DNA of 46,646 nucleotides from Candidatus Heimdallarchaeota archaeon. GTDB taxonomy: Archaea; Asgardarchaeota; Heimdallarchaeia; Heimdallarchaeales; Heimdallarchaeaceae. The stretch lies in NCBI GenBank assembly GCA_030608385.1, contig JAUWEG010000006.1:1-46646 (forward strand), written 5' to 3'. The notes beneath the pieces were generated by a model that saw only the letters and a list, made by a program, of their open reading frames with translations, was not told the origin of the DNA and searched no databases. Positions within the stretch are counted from its first letter, which is position 1. Every line of letters starts with the position of its first letter. Positions 27,075 to 36,146 of this stretch are shown piece after piece. Position numbers and translations under genes: made by a program.

Positions 27075-27530
27075 ATGGTAAATAATCTAGATAAATTGGA
27101 AATAAATTTAGAAGAGAATATTAGCAATTATACGAAAGTATTGAACGATTTATTGGACAATATATCGAGTTTATCTAGCAGTAAAATTAATGATATCCTT
27201 TGGAAACTGAGAGCTGATTTAGAACTATTGATAATAGAACTTAAATTTGCTTTAGAGAAGGAAAATAAAACTGAGAGATGGCAATCTTCATTCAAAGAAG
27301 AGCTTAAGGGGACAAGTTCAAAACAAAAAGCTATAACAATGTTGGGAAGTTACAGGAAAAGCAATCAAGAAATACAAACAATTTTTAAGAAGAAACCTGA
27401 ACAGAATTTCCGATATTTTTGGGAATTAAAAGAGACTATTTCCTCAATTCTTTCAGCATTCCCAGAGCAGAAAATTAAGTGGTCTAATGGTGAGATGAAG
27501 AAGATTTCTGAGGATGTTTTTGAAATTTGA
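27075..27530 (+). CDS. Helical, coiled-coil-like protein of unknown function
   Basis: A 151-residue protein with no recognised domain. Residues 1-85 are strongly helical with heptad-like spacing of Leu and Ile (LEINLEENISNYTKVLNDLL and onward), followed by a lysine-rich stretch and a second helical pair. There is no signal peptide, membrane helix or cysteine pair. The ATG at 27075 follows a TTTTTTATATG TATA-like run at about 27043-27053. It is divergent from the PLP-fold genes and precedes another small unknown on the same strand by about 50 bases. A scaffold or partner role is possible but not shown. Confidence 0.55.
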   Translation: MVNNLDKLEINLEENISNYTKVLNDLLDNISSLSSSKINDILWKLRADLELLIIELKFALEKENKTERWQSSFKEELKGTSSKQKAITMLGSYRKSNQEIQTIFKKKPEQNFRYFWELKETISSILSAFPEQKIKWSNGEMKKISEDVFEI

Positions 27531-27579
27531 TTACATCTAACAGTAAATATAAAACAGTAAAACACTTTTGGTTACTTGT

Positions 27580-28068
27580 ATGAGTTCTCATTCACCTGAG
27601 TTTTTAGAAGATAAGGAAAAAATCAGGCAAGCTATGAAACTTGAAAGGTATATTTGCCCCCATAGGGAAATTAACTATCCCTGTGTAATCTGTAAAGATT
27701 GCAGAGATATGGATTTGAAGCAATTTCCACTTAAAAATGGGTTTATCGAGAAAACTAGAAATTCAAGTCTGATTTCACTGATTTTTGATCTTAGAGATCC
27801 TTTTGATGATATGTTACTCAAACGACTAAGTGTAGCACTTTACGAAGCTACAGGAATTGTTCAAAAGGAACCAGAACCAGGATTTTCCATTACATTTTAT
27901 ATATCTGAAGCATTACTAGACAAAATAACTGAAATTGAGAAATTCATAGCTTTTATAGCTGATTTTCAACATAAATTCCTCTCTGAAACTATAGCTGCAA
28001 GAAGTGCTTTAAATAAATGGGAAAGATCAACAACAAAGCGTCTATTATGGGATATGAGTATCCAATAA
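27580..28068 (+). CDS. Small protein with a Cys/His cluster, function unknown
   Basis: A 162-residue protein with an N-terminal metal-binding-looking cluster (ICPHREINYPCVICKDC), in which four Cys and a His could hold zinc or an iron-sulfur centre. Beyond it, IFDLRDPFDDMLLKRLSVALYEA starts an alpha/beta section with no motif I recognise. The open frame begins at TTG 27568, but the ATG at 27580 is a better start. It lies about 50 bases after the coiled-coil gene and is convergent with the radical SAM gene at 28077. Confidence 0.6.
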   Translation: MSSHSPEFLEDKEKIRQAMKLERYICPHREINYPCVICKDCRDMDLKQFPLKNGFIEKTRNSSLISLIFDLRDPFDDMLLKRLSVALYEATGIVQKEPEPGFSITFYISEALLDKITEIEKFIAFIADFQHKFLSETIAARSALNKWERSTTKRLLWDMSIQ

Positions 28069-28076
28069 GAAGAAGA

Positions 28077-29222
28077 CTAAGAAACACTCTTCCAGTATAA
28101 TCCTATTTTATCAGCGTGGTTTCGAACTTCATACATTTCTGTAGTAGAAACTCTTCTCTTAATCTCAGGAAATCTATCAGTTTGAAGAACAATATAATCG
28201 GGATGATATTGACCCATAATGTTTACAAGTGGTGTATTAAGATTTTCATTGATCCAGTCTAAAAGGGGAATAGAACAACACTTTGTGTGGTTTGGCATAA
28301 CTAGGTGACGAATTATATACTCACCAGACCCTCTGTCTTCAATCATTCTCATATTTCTTTGGAGCGCCTCCCAATATTTTGGTGCTTTGGAGTACTTGGT
28401 TGCACACTCTTTGTTTGAATATTTCATATCTGGTAGCCAAATATCAAAAAGATCTGCAATCAGTTTCATGCTCATATCAGTAAGATACATGTTACTATTC
28501 CATAACATTGGAACATCAACTTGTGTATGTTTGAAAGATTCTAAAATCACGTGTAAGTTTGGTGTAGGTTCTCCTCCAACAAAGTTGATATTTCTCGCAC
28601 TCTGTTTAACTAGAGTGAAATAATGTTGTGCAAGCTGGATGGCTGATGTTCCTCTCCCCTTAATTCTCTCAAATCCAAATTCGTGACTTATATCCCAGTT
28701 TTGACAAAACTGACAATCAATAGTACAGCCCAAAAAGAAAATTGTACCGCTAGGGACAATAGGACTTTCTTCCCCCATATGAATGAAAGCTGAGCTAACA
28801 TACGCTTTATCATCAACTCCACATTTACCAACTTCTCCTTCATCACGGTTGGCTCTGCATCTATTCTCACAGAATTCACAGGAAGAAAGAACATCTTTTA
28901 AGATAGTTGCTTTCAGCTCTAGATAATTATTACTTGTGATATCCTCAGCTTTGTGTAGCTCTTCAATTTCTTTCTCAATTTCTTCAAGAGGAAGATGTTG
29001 TTTTTCTGCTATCCACTTCTTGAATTTTGGATGGTAGTGTTCGTGAATATTCATTAATTCATCTTTATCTTTGTAACCATTAAAAGGGACATAAAATAAT
29101 CGAGCCAGTTTGTATCGGGGTATACGTTTTCCCTGAAATATTTCTCTGTAATACACTAGACGATTTTCTAATTCAACTTGCTGCCAAACAGTCATTGTAT
29201 CTCTTTTTGAAGGAGTCCACAT
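28077..29222 (-). CDS. PflX-like radical SAM protein
   Basis: A 381-residue radical SAM protein of the PflA-related COG1313/PflX type. The cluster motif is CTIDCQFC (C166, C170, C173), followed by QNWDISH. An earlier Cys set (CEFCENRC, then GKCG) may hold another metal site. INFVGGEPTPNL is the SAM-binding glycine region, and the barrel continues with DIWLPDMKY. The N-terminal ~110 residues are an added helical segment without an assigned role. The first codon in the frame is TTG at 29225; ATG at 29222 is the likely start. It is divergent from another radical SAM gene. Activation of a glycyl radical enzyme is the textbook role of distant relatives, but no such enzyme is here. Confidence 0.8.
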   Translation of the reverse strand: MWTPSKRDTMTVWQQVELENRLVYYREIFQGKRIPRYKLARLFYVPFNGYKDKDELMNIHEHYHPKFKKWIAEKQHLPLEEIEKEIEELHKAEDITSNNYLELKATILKDVLSSCEFCENRCRANRDEGEVGKCGVDDKAYVSSAFIHMGEESPIVPSGTIFFLGCTIDCQFCQNWDISHEFGFERIKGRGTSAIQLAQHYFTLVKQSARNINFVGGEPTPNLHVILESFKHTQVDVPMLWNSNMYLTDMSMKLIADLFDIWLPDMKYSNKECATKYSKAPKYWEALQRNMRMIEDRGSGEYIIRHLVMPNHTKCCSIPLLDWINENLNTPLVNIMGQYHPDYIVLQTDRFPEIKRRVSTTEMYEVRNHADKIGLYWKSVS

Positions 29223-29377
29223 CAATAAAAAATTAGTGAAGTATCTGAAATACTTTGTGCTGGATAATAATTAAAGAAATAGACCGAAAATCAACTTATA
29301 GATAAATGTTGAGGAGGAAATTCTCAAAATAAAGATGTTAGTTTAATAAGATTTAATAATGAAGTTCAAAAAATATC

Positions 29378-30418
29378 ATGAAGTCAATGTCACAGTCTCC
29401 ACTGCACGAAGCTGAATATTATGATGTGCTTGATGAAGAAAATCAAGTTATCCTTTGTCGCTTATGCCCCATAGAATGTACCTTATTAGTTGGAGAGAAA
29501 GGTAAATGTTCTGCACGAGTAAATCTTGAAGGGAAAATGTATTCTCTAACTTATGGATATACTGATATGAAGATTGATATGATTGAAAAACAACATGTTT
29601 TTCATTTTCATCCAAATTCAAGAGTACAAACATTTTCTACTTACAATTGTAATCTTGACTGTGATTATTGTGCAATGCCTGATAAGATTGGGGTTGATCC
29701 TACTCAAATTAGTGCGAAAAAACTAGCACCTGATCAAGCAGCAATGTTTGGTATGGCATCAGGTTCTAAGGTTATTGCTTTTGGTGAAGCTGAACCTCTA
29801 ATATCTTTTGAGTGGGTTCGTGATACAGCACTTCTTGCTCAACAGAGAAATCTGAAAGTGTTACTGAGAACTAATGCATATTTCAATGAAGATCCTGTTA
29901 AAGAAATCCTTGAATTTGTTGATGCGGTTATTATTGATATAAAGTCAGTAACTGATAATGGGTATAAACAAAAGTGCCATGCAGGTACTTTCAAGGAAAT
30001 AAAGAAAATTATCAAATTGATTTTTGAAGAGAAAAAACTTCTTGAACTAAATTTTGTTATCCATGAAGCACTTGAGAATACTGAAGAACAAACTAGAAAA
30101 CTGGCCGAATGGATAAAAGAAGAACTTTCAGTCTCTGTTCCTTTGCACTTAGCTAGATTGCTCCCTGCTCATAGACTTAAAGACCTACAACCCACATCTA
30201 CAGATTTATTGGAGAAATGTTATCAAGTAGCTAAGGACGTAGGTTTAGAGTTTGTTTATTTAAACAATGTACCTGATCATGAAGCATCACATACTTATTG
30301 TCCAAAATGTGGAGAATTGCTTATTCATAGAGGAGCTTCTGCTACAGAAGTAAGGAGAATCTCTTTACAAGGAAATTGTAATAAATGTGAAACTAAGATC
30401 AGTATAGTTTTCAAATAA
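29378..30418 (+). CDS. Second AmrS-like radical SAM protein
   Basis: A 346-residue homologue of the radical SAM protein at 13592. It shares the N-terminal Cys set (CRLCPIEC...GKC), the cluster motif CNLDCDYC (C91, C95, C98), the HFHPNSRVQTFST lead-in and the C-terminal zinc ribbon (CPKCGE...CNKCE). It differs in having AMPDK after the cluster motif instead of QNW, and GEAEPLISFEWVRDTA in the SAM region. The two copies are clearly diverged and may act on different substrates. The ATG at 29378 is in frame. It is divergent from the PflX-like gene with a 155-base gap containing TTTAATAA-like boxes. Confidence 0.8.
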   Translation: MKSMSQSPLHEAEYYDVLDEENQVILCRLCPIECTLLVGEKGKCSARVNLEGKMYSLTYGYTDMKIDMIEKQHVFHFHPNSRVQTFSTYNCNLDCDYCAMPDKIGVDPTQISAKKLAPDQAAMFGMASGSKVIAFGEAEPLISFEWVRDTALLAQQRNLKVLLRTNAYFNEDPVKEILEFVDAVIIDIKSVTDNGYKQKCHAGTFKEIKKIIKLIFEEKKLLELNFVIHEALENTEEQTRKLAEWIKEELSVSVPLHLARLLPAHRLKDLQPTSTDLLEKCYQVAKDVGLEFVYLNNVPDHEASHTYCPKCGELLIHRGASATEVRRISLQGNCNKCETKISIVFK

Positions 30419-30431
30419 AAGATTGAATTTT

Positions 30432-30752
30432 TTAAGCAACTGATTCAATATTAAAATCTACAATCATTATGTTTAATTGTCCTTCTAGTTCCTCTGTTAC
30501 CAAGTCAATGAATCTGTGAATATCCTCAGTTCCATCCCTATAAGATGCTCTGAAAAGTAATTGAATTTCTATCCAATCTTCGTAAAAAAAGGTTGTTTCT
30601 AATCTAGTTTGTCTTTTAGGTTCCTTCTCTTCAATTTCTTTTTGTACCATATTTAGATGAAGATCGAATTCTCCTAAGTCTTCATACTGACCTTCATCAT
30701 TTGGTTGTGCAGTAATCCCACAATAATAATGGTAAAAACCTGAAGTTGTCAT
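30432..30752 (-). CDS. Small protein of unknown function
   Basis: A 106-residue acidic protein with no recognised family. It has an early aromatic run (GFYHYYCG), an acidic helix (MVQKEIEEKEPK) and three probable strands (LETTFFYE, IEIQLLFRASY, LNIMIVDFNI), a pattern like a small alpha/beta or ferredoxin-like fold. It lies 6 bases after the LonB stop on the same strand and so is probably co-transcribed with the protease. This makes a link to LonB function possible. The start is ATG at 30752. Confidence 0.55.
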   Translation of the reverse strand: MTTSGFYHYYCGITAQPNDEGQYEDLGEFDLHLNMVQKEIEEKEPKRQTRLETTFFYEDWIEIQLLFRASYRDGTEDIHRFIDLVTEELEGQLNIMIVDFNIESVA

Positions 30753-30758
30753 TTCGGC

Positions 30759-32702
30759 TCATTTCTTCTTATCATTGTTAAGTGCTGAATGTTCTAAAGC
30801 CAGATCTTCATACTTTTTAGCAATATAGCTAAATTCCTTTGGAAGGGCATTTCGAAGTACTTCGTGAAAGTTTGATACTGTAATGATTTCCACCTTTCCT
30901 TTATACCTTTCTTCTAACTTGACATCATCTATATTTTGAATTGGTACAATGACTCGCTTAATTCCAGCTTCAGATGCAGCTTCAATTTTTGCAGTAACTC
31001 CACCAACTGGAATAACTACTCCTCTAACTGTTAAACTACCGGTCATAGCGGTATCCTGCCTAATTGGTGCTTTCTCGAGTGCTGATATTATAGCAACAGC
31101 TATTGAAATAGACGCTGAATCTCCTTCGACACCTGAATAGGAACCAACAAATTGAATATGGTAATCAAAGTCTGAAATATCTTTACCGACATACTTCTTT
31201 ACGATTGCTGAAACATTCTGTACAGCTTCTCTAGCAATAATTCTTAATTGGCCTGTCGCAATGATTTTTCCTTCTCTTCTACTGAAAGCTGGAACAACTT
31301 CTGCTTCTATAGGCATTACAATACCTGATCTTTGATTGATTACAGCAAGACCATTTACTCTTCCAACTCTGGCATCATCAGTTTCAAAGATTTTGTAAAG
31401 TTTTCTTGAATCAGCATAAGAATCACTCATCTGATTTTCCAAAGTTCTTGCAATAACCTTGGCGTTTCTAAGTGTCTCAGCCGATACTAAAGCCTCTCCA
31501 TTTTCTTTGGCTAGGTCACCTGCAGCTCTAATTAACCCCCCTAATTCTCGTAATCGTAAAGTAAGATGGTCTTTCTTGTCAGCTCTTCGCTGAGCTTCAT
31601 AAACTATTTCTTCAACTGCTTCATGTGTGAAGTGAGGAATTCTTCGATCTTTTACAATCTCTTGCGCACAAAAACGAGCTAGTTTTCGTCTGTTCTCGGG
31701 TGTATCTTTCATAGTATCAGTCATATAAACCTCATAGCCAGATCCTTGAATCCTTGATCTCAAAGCAGGATGCATGTTACGAGTAGTTTCGATATTACCA
31801 GCTGCAATTAAAACAAATTTACACGGAACAGGGTCGCTTCTAACCATTGCTCCACTACTAAGTTCTGATTGACCAGTGATTTGTAGTTTACCCTCTTGCA
31901 TGGCTGTAAGTAGTTTTTGCTGAGTTCTCATTTCAAGAGTCCCTATCTCATCACTGTAGAGAACACCAAGATGAGATTTGTGAATTAAACCACTTTCTAC
32001 ACGTTCGTGAGGTGGAGTTCCTAGTCCTCCAGACTGGAATGGGTCGTGTCTAACATCACCAAGGAGTGCTCCTGCATGTGATCCTGTGGCATCATTAAAG
32101 GGCGCTGTATCCTTCTTACTATTATCTACTAGTAATTTTGGTACAAGCATTTCACTTTTAGATCTGGATTGATTAAGCATAAAGAAAATAAAAAATCCTA
32201 CAAACATAGCCATCAAAAGAGTCTGGGGCTGACTAGCAGGATTACCAGCAGTAGCTATCAAAGCATAACCAATTATTGCTAGTAAGATTGCAATAGAAAT
32301 AATGAAACGTTTATTTCCACTCTTTCTGGCAAGCTCTGCATCCATTTCAACCTTTCTCACCCCATGACCTGCAGGAAGAGTAGCAACACGTGGTTGGTTT
32401 GGATATTTAGGGTTGGCTATACATAAAACATCAACAAGCTCCTCTTTAGGAAGAAGCTCAGCCATTGCTTGACCAAGCATGCTCTTACCTGTACCTGGTT
32501 CTCCAATCAAAAGAACATGTCTTCTCTGTAAAGCAGCTTTCTTAACTATTTCAGTTGCATTTTCCTGACCAATTACTTGATCAATTAAACGAGGAGGTAC
32601 AGAAATTTCACTTGTATCATTGAATTCAATGTCCAATAGTACATCTTTTCTTGCTTTAGGCTTCGCCTTTTTCTTGGCTTTAGATTGAGTTCCAGACGCC
32701 AT
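30759..32702 (-). CDS. lonB: Archaeal membrane-anchored Lon protease (LonB)
   Basis: An ATP-dependent protease of the archaeal LonB type, 647 residues. Walker A is GEPGTGKS at 67-74. Two membrane helices (about 133-155 and 160-177) are inserted in the AAA+ domain, as in other LonB proteins, anchoring it to the inner face of the membrane. SGGLGTPPHERVESGLIHKSHLG and YSDEIGTLEMRTQQKLL carry the later AAA+ motifs. The protease domain has the Ser-Lys dyad S529 (GDSASIS) and K572 (GVTAKIEAA). It degrades damaged and regulatory proteins. The frame opens at TTG 32801, but ATG 32702 (MASGTQSKAKKK) is the usual start for the family. It is divergent from prs. Confidence 0.96.
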   Translation of the reverse strand: MASGTQSKAKKKAKPKARKDVLLDIEFNDTSEISVPPRLIDQVIGQENATEIVKKAALQRRHVLLIGEPGTGKSMLGQAMAELLPKEELVDVLCIANPKYPNQPRVATLPAGHGVRKVEMDAELARKSGNKRFIISIAILLAIIGYALIATAGNPASQPQTLLMAMFVGFFIFFMLNQSRSKSEMLVPKLLVDNSKKDTAPFNDATGSHAGALLGDVRHDPFQSGGLGTPPHERVESGLIHKSHLGVLYSDEIGTLEMRTQQKLLTAMQEGKLQITGQSELSSGAMVRSDPVPCKFVLIAAGNIETTRNMHPALRSRIQGSGYEVYMTDTMKDTPENRRKLARFCAQEIVKDRRIPHFTHEAVEEIVYEAQRRADKKDHLTLRLRELGGLIRAAGDLAKENGEALVSAETLRNAKVIARTLENQMSDSYADSRKLYKIFETDDARVGRVNGLAVINQRSGIVMPIEAEVVPAFSRREGKIIATGQLRIIAREAVQNVSAIVKKYVGKDISDFDYHIQFVGSYSGVEGDSASISIAVAIISALEKAPIRQDTAMTGSLTVRGVVIPVGGVTAKIEAASEAGIKRVIVPIQNIDDVKLEERYKGKVEIITVSNFHEVLRNALPKEFSYIAKKYEDLALEHSALNNDKKK

Positions 32703-32864
32703 AAATATCACAAATATAGATAACCGTATTTTCAATTGATAGGGTTTACTGACGTTAATAAAGATATGTTTTAAGTCAAAAATTCTGGGAGCTATGCACA
32801 AATTCTACCTTAAATTTAAATGAAAAGGCTTTAATTTCCAACCGATAATAATTGCAAGAGAAAT

Positions 32865-33755
32865 ATGAAAATACTTGCAGGTCCCAACTCAGAACAACTT
32901 GCTCAAAAAATAGCTGAACAATTGAATCTGACTCTGTTAGGTTTATCTTACAAATACTTTACAGATGGTGAAACTTATTTTAAGATTGAGGGAAATCTTG
33001 AGAAGGAAGACGTAATTATTGTCCAAACAACCTACCCTAATCAAGAAAAAAGGTTACTTGAACTAATCTTTTTAACTAATACATTAAAAAAACTAGGAGC
33101 TGACAAAGTAATTGCAGTAGTTCCATATCTCTGTTATGCTAGAGCTGATAGAAGAAGATTAGATGGAGAGGTTGTATCCCATACCATAACTATGGATTTA
33201 CTTCAGCAAGCAGGACTAGATTCACTTATTACAATTAACGTTCACAATCAAGAAGTATTTCATAATTCAGCAGAAAATTTGGAAAAGTTTAATCTTAGTG
33301 CGCTTCCAGCAATTTCTGATTTCTTAAAGGATAAAGTTAACGAAGAATGGATCATCGTTGGACCTGATAAAGGTAGTCAAGAAGACGTTAATACATTATC
33401 CAAGGAACTTTCTTTATCGTGTTTCATATTGGAGAAATATAGAAATCCCCAAAGTCATGAAATACAGTTTAAGGAAGCAGATTTTGATTGCGAATCAAAA
33501 AATATCATTCTTTTTGATGATGTAATTACTTCTGGGGGTACAGCTATCAAAGCAAGCAAGCTTCTACTTGATAAAAAACCTTCTAGTCTTAAGTTCATTG
33601 TTGTTCATGATCTCTCTGATTCTGAGGTTTTCAAGAAGATGTATAATATTGGTGTCAATTCTATTCTATCAACAAATACTGTACCAAGAAAAGATACAGA
33701 GCAAATTGACATTAGTTCTCTGATTAGTAACTTCATTGGAGAAAAATTTCTATGA
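32865..33755 (+). CDS. prs: Ribose-phosphate pyrophosphokinase
   Basis: PRPP synthetase, 296 residues. It moves pyrophosphate from ATP to ribose 5-phosphate to make PRPP for nucleotide, His and Trp synthesis. The N-terminal ATP-site region has DGETYFKIEGN and QTTYPNQEKRLLEL. YLCYARADRR is the flexible-loop motif. The C-terminal PRPP-binding loop is LFDDVITSGGTAIKAS. The length and LEKYRNPQSHEI segment fit the archaeal class. The ATG at 32865 follows a TTAAATTTAA box at about 32811-32820. Its stop overlaps the start of the tRNA methyltransferase (ATGA), so the two are coupled. Confidence 0.95.
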   Translation: MKILAGPNSEQLAQKIAEQLNLTLLGLSYKYFTDGETYFKIEGNLEKEDVIIVQTTYPNQEKRLLELIFLTNTLKKLGADKVIAVVPYLCYARADRRRLDGEVVSHTITMDLLQQAGLDSLITINVHNQEVFHNSAENLEKFNLSALPAISDFLKDKVNEEWIIVGPDKGSQEDVNTLSKELSLSCFILEKYRNPQSHEIQFKEADFDCESKNIILFDDVITSGGTAIKASKLLLDKKPSSLKFIVVHDLSDSEVFKKMYNIGVNSILSTNTVPRKDTEQIDISSLISNFIGEKFL

Positions 33756-34780
33756 AAAAATACCTAGCATATATCTGTGGTCATTTTCAACCCATAGGGT
33801 ATGAAGAGCTATATGCAGTATTAGAAGCAGAAAATGTGAAATATAAGGTAGTTGAAGTAAACTCTCAAACAGTTATTTTCGAAACAGATGATAATCCTAT
33901 CTATGCAGTAAGTAGATGTGCTTTTGTTCACTCACTTCTTGAGTTAACAGATGTTGGAGAGATTGACGATAACAAAATATTATTTCAAAATTCATATGAG
34001 ATATCAGAATTAAAAACTGGTTCTACTTTTTGTTCAAGAGTAACTAGAATTGGTAAAAAGGAAGTTAAAATTACATCAATGGATTTAGAAAGAGATTTAG
34101 GTAATCATGTATATAATAAGTTTGAAGAAAATAAACTTGAGGTTAATTTAAAGTCTCCCGATTATACTTTTCGAGCAATTCTAATAAAAAATCGATTCTT
34201 TTTAGGTTTAGAAATATGGTCAGTTAATCGCAAGAAATACTCAATTAGAGAGCCTGGCAAGAGAGATTTTTTCAGACCAGGAGCAATGAGAACTGATTAT
34301 GCCAGAGCCTTAGTAAATCTGTCTAGAATAAGAAGAGGTGAAATCTTTTTTGACCCTTTTTGTGGAGGAGGTGGTTTTCTTTTAGAAGCTTCATATTTGG
34401 GAGCTTATGCTATAGGTACAGATTTAGATTCCTATGCAGTCAAGGGTTCAGTTAGAAATATGAAGCAATTCAAACGATCAAATTATGAAGTTCTTCAAGG
34501 GGATTCTCGAAACATCTCCATAAAATTCTTTCATGCAGTTGCAACTGATCCTCCTTATTCATTACAGTCATCAACTCATGGAGAAAAAGTCTCAAAATTG
34601 ACATATGATTTTTTAATTGAGTCAAAAGAGTATTTGATGAAGAACAGATATCTTGTCTATTGTACTCCTTCTTCTCTCGAATCTGAAGCAATTGTCGAAA
34701 AAACTGATTATCAGATAGTAACACTAATAGATACATTCATTCATAAATCTTTAACAAGAAGAGTTCTTGTCTTAAAGTGA
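33752..34780 (+). CDS. Trm-G10-type tRNA (guanine-N2) methyltransferase
   Basis: A 342-residue protein with an N-terminal THUMP-like RNA-binding region (about 1-150) and a Rossmann methyltransferase domain. FDPFCGGGGFLLEASYLGAYAIG is the SAM-binding motif (cited here in part) and ATDPPYSLQS holds the catalytic DPPY of N2-guanine methyltransferases. The RKKYSIREPGKRDFFRPGAMR linker is typical of archaeal Trm-G10, which methylates G10 of tRNA once or twice. A Trm11-like role is the main alternative. It begins inside the last codons of prs and is 4 bases ahead of RNase Z, forming an operon. Confidence 0.88.
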   Translation: MKKYLAYICGHFQPIGYEELYAVLEAENVKYKVVEVNSQTVIFETDDNPIYAVSRCAFVHSLLELTDVGEIDDNKILFQNSYEISELKTGSTFCSRVTRIGKKEVKITSMDLERDLGNHVYNKFEENKLEVNLKSPDYTFRAILIKNRFFLGLEIWSVNRKKYSIREPGKRDFFRPGAMRTDYARALVNLSRIRRGEIFFDPFCGGGGFLLEASYLGAYAIGTDLDSYAVKGSVRNMKQFKRSNYEVLQGDSRNISIKFFHAVATDPPYSLQSSTHGEKVSKLTYDFLIESKEYLMKNRYLVYCTPSSLESEAIVEKTDYQIVTLIDTFIHKSLTRRVLVLK

Positions 34781-34784
34781 TCAA

Positions 34785-35705
34785 ATGTCAAATGAGATGT
34801 CCATAATTTTTCTAGGAACCTCTTCGGCTCCACCTCAATCAAACAGAAAACAGAGTGCAATGGTTGTAAAATACAAAAGCCATACTCTTCTTTTTGACAT
34901 AGGGGAAGCAACACAATACCAGATGATTGATCAAAAAATTAAGTTCACCAAATTAACAATAATTCTTACTCATCTCCATTCTGATCACACACTAGGACTT
35001 ATGGGATTACTTATCACAAGAAATTTTCGCAATATTAAAACACCTATCACTATAATAGGACCAGTTTGGACATCAAACTTTGTTTCTCTTCTATTTTTAG
35101 CTTATAGATTTAAGCCAGAATATGAAGTTAAAATAATAGAAACTTCTGGTGGAAAAATTTTAGAGAATAAGGATTTTGTTTTAGATTCATTTCCTATTAC
35201 TCATTCAGATACTAGTTTTGGTTATAGGCTAGTTACAAAGCCAAAAAGGCGCAAATTTAATGTTGAAAAGGCAACAAAAATGAATGTTCCACGTGGAGAA
35301 ATGTGGAAAAAACTTCAGAATGGTATTTCTGTAGAAATAAATGGAAAGATTATTTCTCCTTCCGATGTTCTAGACAAAGTAGACGAAAATAACCTTAAAA
35401 TTGTCATTACAGGTGATACTCCTTTTGATGAGAAAGTAATTGATTTTGCAAAAAATGCTGATCTCTTAGTTCATGATGCAACATACCCCCCATATGAAGA
35501 GGAAAGAGCGAGAAAGTATCTTCATTCTACTTGTATTGATGCAGCTCAAGTTGCAAAAAAAGCAAAAGTAAAGCGGTTAATAATGACACATATCTCTGAA
35601 CTTCACAAGAATTTGGAAGAATCCCTAAGAGATTCTAGAGAAATATTCTCAAATTGTGAGTTTGCAGAGGATGGATTAAGAATTAAATTAAAACCTAAAG
35701 ATTAG
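34785..35705 (+). CDS. rnz: Ribonuclease Z
   Basis: A 306-residue RNase Z, the endonuclease that removes the 3' trailer from pre-tRNAs. It is a metallo-beta-lactamase fold with the core motif HLHSDHTLGL, followed by further metal ligands in FPITHSDTSFGY, ITGDTPFDE, VHDATYPPYEEERA and MTHIS. The LFLGTSSAPPQSNRK start and the PRGEMWKKLQNG stretch are characteristic of the short RNase Z. It is directly downstream of Trm-G10, and both genes act on tRNA. The stop overlaps the convergent UPF0201 gene by 11 bases. Confidence 0.95.
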   Translation: MSNEMSIIFLGTSSAPPQSNRKQSAMVVKYKSHTLLFDIGEATQYQMIDQKIKFTKLTIILTHLHSDHTLGLMGLLITRNFRNIKTPITIIGPVWTSNFVSLLFLAYRFKPEYEVKIIETSGGKILENKDFVLDSFPITHSDTSFGYRLVTKPKRRKFNVEKATKMNVPRGEMWKKLQNGISVEINGKIISPSDVLDKVDENNLKIVITGDTPFDEKVIDFAKNADLLVHDATYPPYEEERARKYLHSTCIDAAQVAKKAKVKRLIMTHISELHKNLEESLRDSREIFSNCEFAEDGLRIKLKPKD

Positions 35706-36144
35706 TAATTTCAGAAAATTTTCTGATGACCAACTCTTTCCCATCTTCTGTTTTTGGTACAAACCAGTCCAAGAATTTATCACAATCATCAGGTTGAATA
35801 ATTAATTCAACATCTCCTAATGGTGAAGAAGTACCTTCAGTAGTAAAAGCAATTTTATTGGTAAAAAGCGCTTGTTTGTGTAGAGGGATAATTAAAGAAT
35901 TAGAGTAATAATCACGTCTTATACATTGCCTGACTGAATCTAATATGAAATTTTGCCTTATGTGATTGAATAACCTTTTCAAAACATCAATTTGAAGGTT
36001 TTCAGCAGTAAAATAAGTGATTTCCGCATCATCAGTACGTTTGAGTTCAGGTTGAACACCCAGTAAATTCTCGATACACATCATCACTTTGCTTTCTTCT
36101 TCAGTAGAAAAAAGAGGTACTCGCAAACTCAATTTTATTTGCAT
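35695..36144 (-). CDS. UPF0201-family protein
   Basis: A 149-residue member of UPF0201 (COG1931), an archaeal family with a ferredoxin-like fold related to RNA-binding domains. The recognisable stretch runs from RQNFILDSVRQCIRRDYYSN through LIIPLHKQALFTNKIAF to SPLGDVELIIQPDD, matching the family's closing IxLNKQAAFxGKVxF and PPLGPI elements. Molecular function unknown. It starts 2 bases after the UPF0200 stop on the same strand; in some archaea UPF0200 and UPF0201 occur as one fused protein, supporting a joint function. Confidence 0.85.
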   Translation of the reverse strand: MQIKLSLRVPLFSTEEESKVMMCIENLLGVQPELKRTDDAEITYFTAENLQIDVLKRLFNHIRQNFILDSVRQCIRRDYYSNSLIIPLHKQALFTNKIAFTTEGTSSPLGDVELIIQPDDCDKFLDWFVPKTEDGKELVIRKFSEITNL

Positions 36145-36146
36145 TA

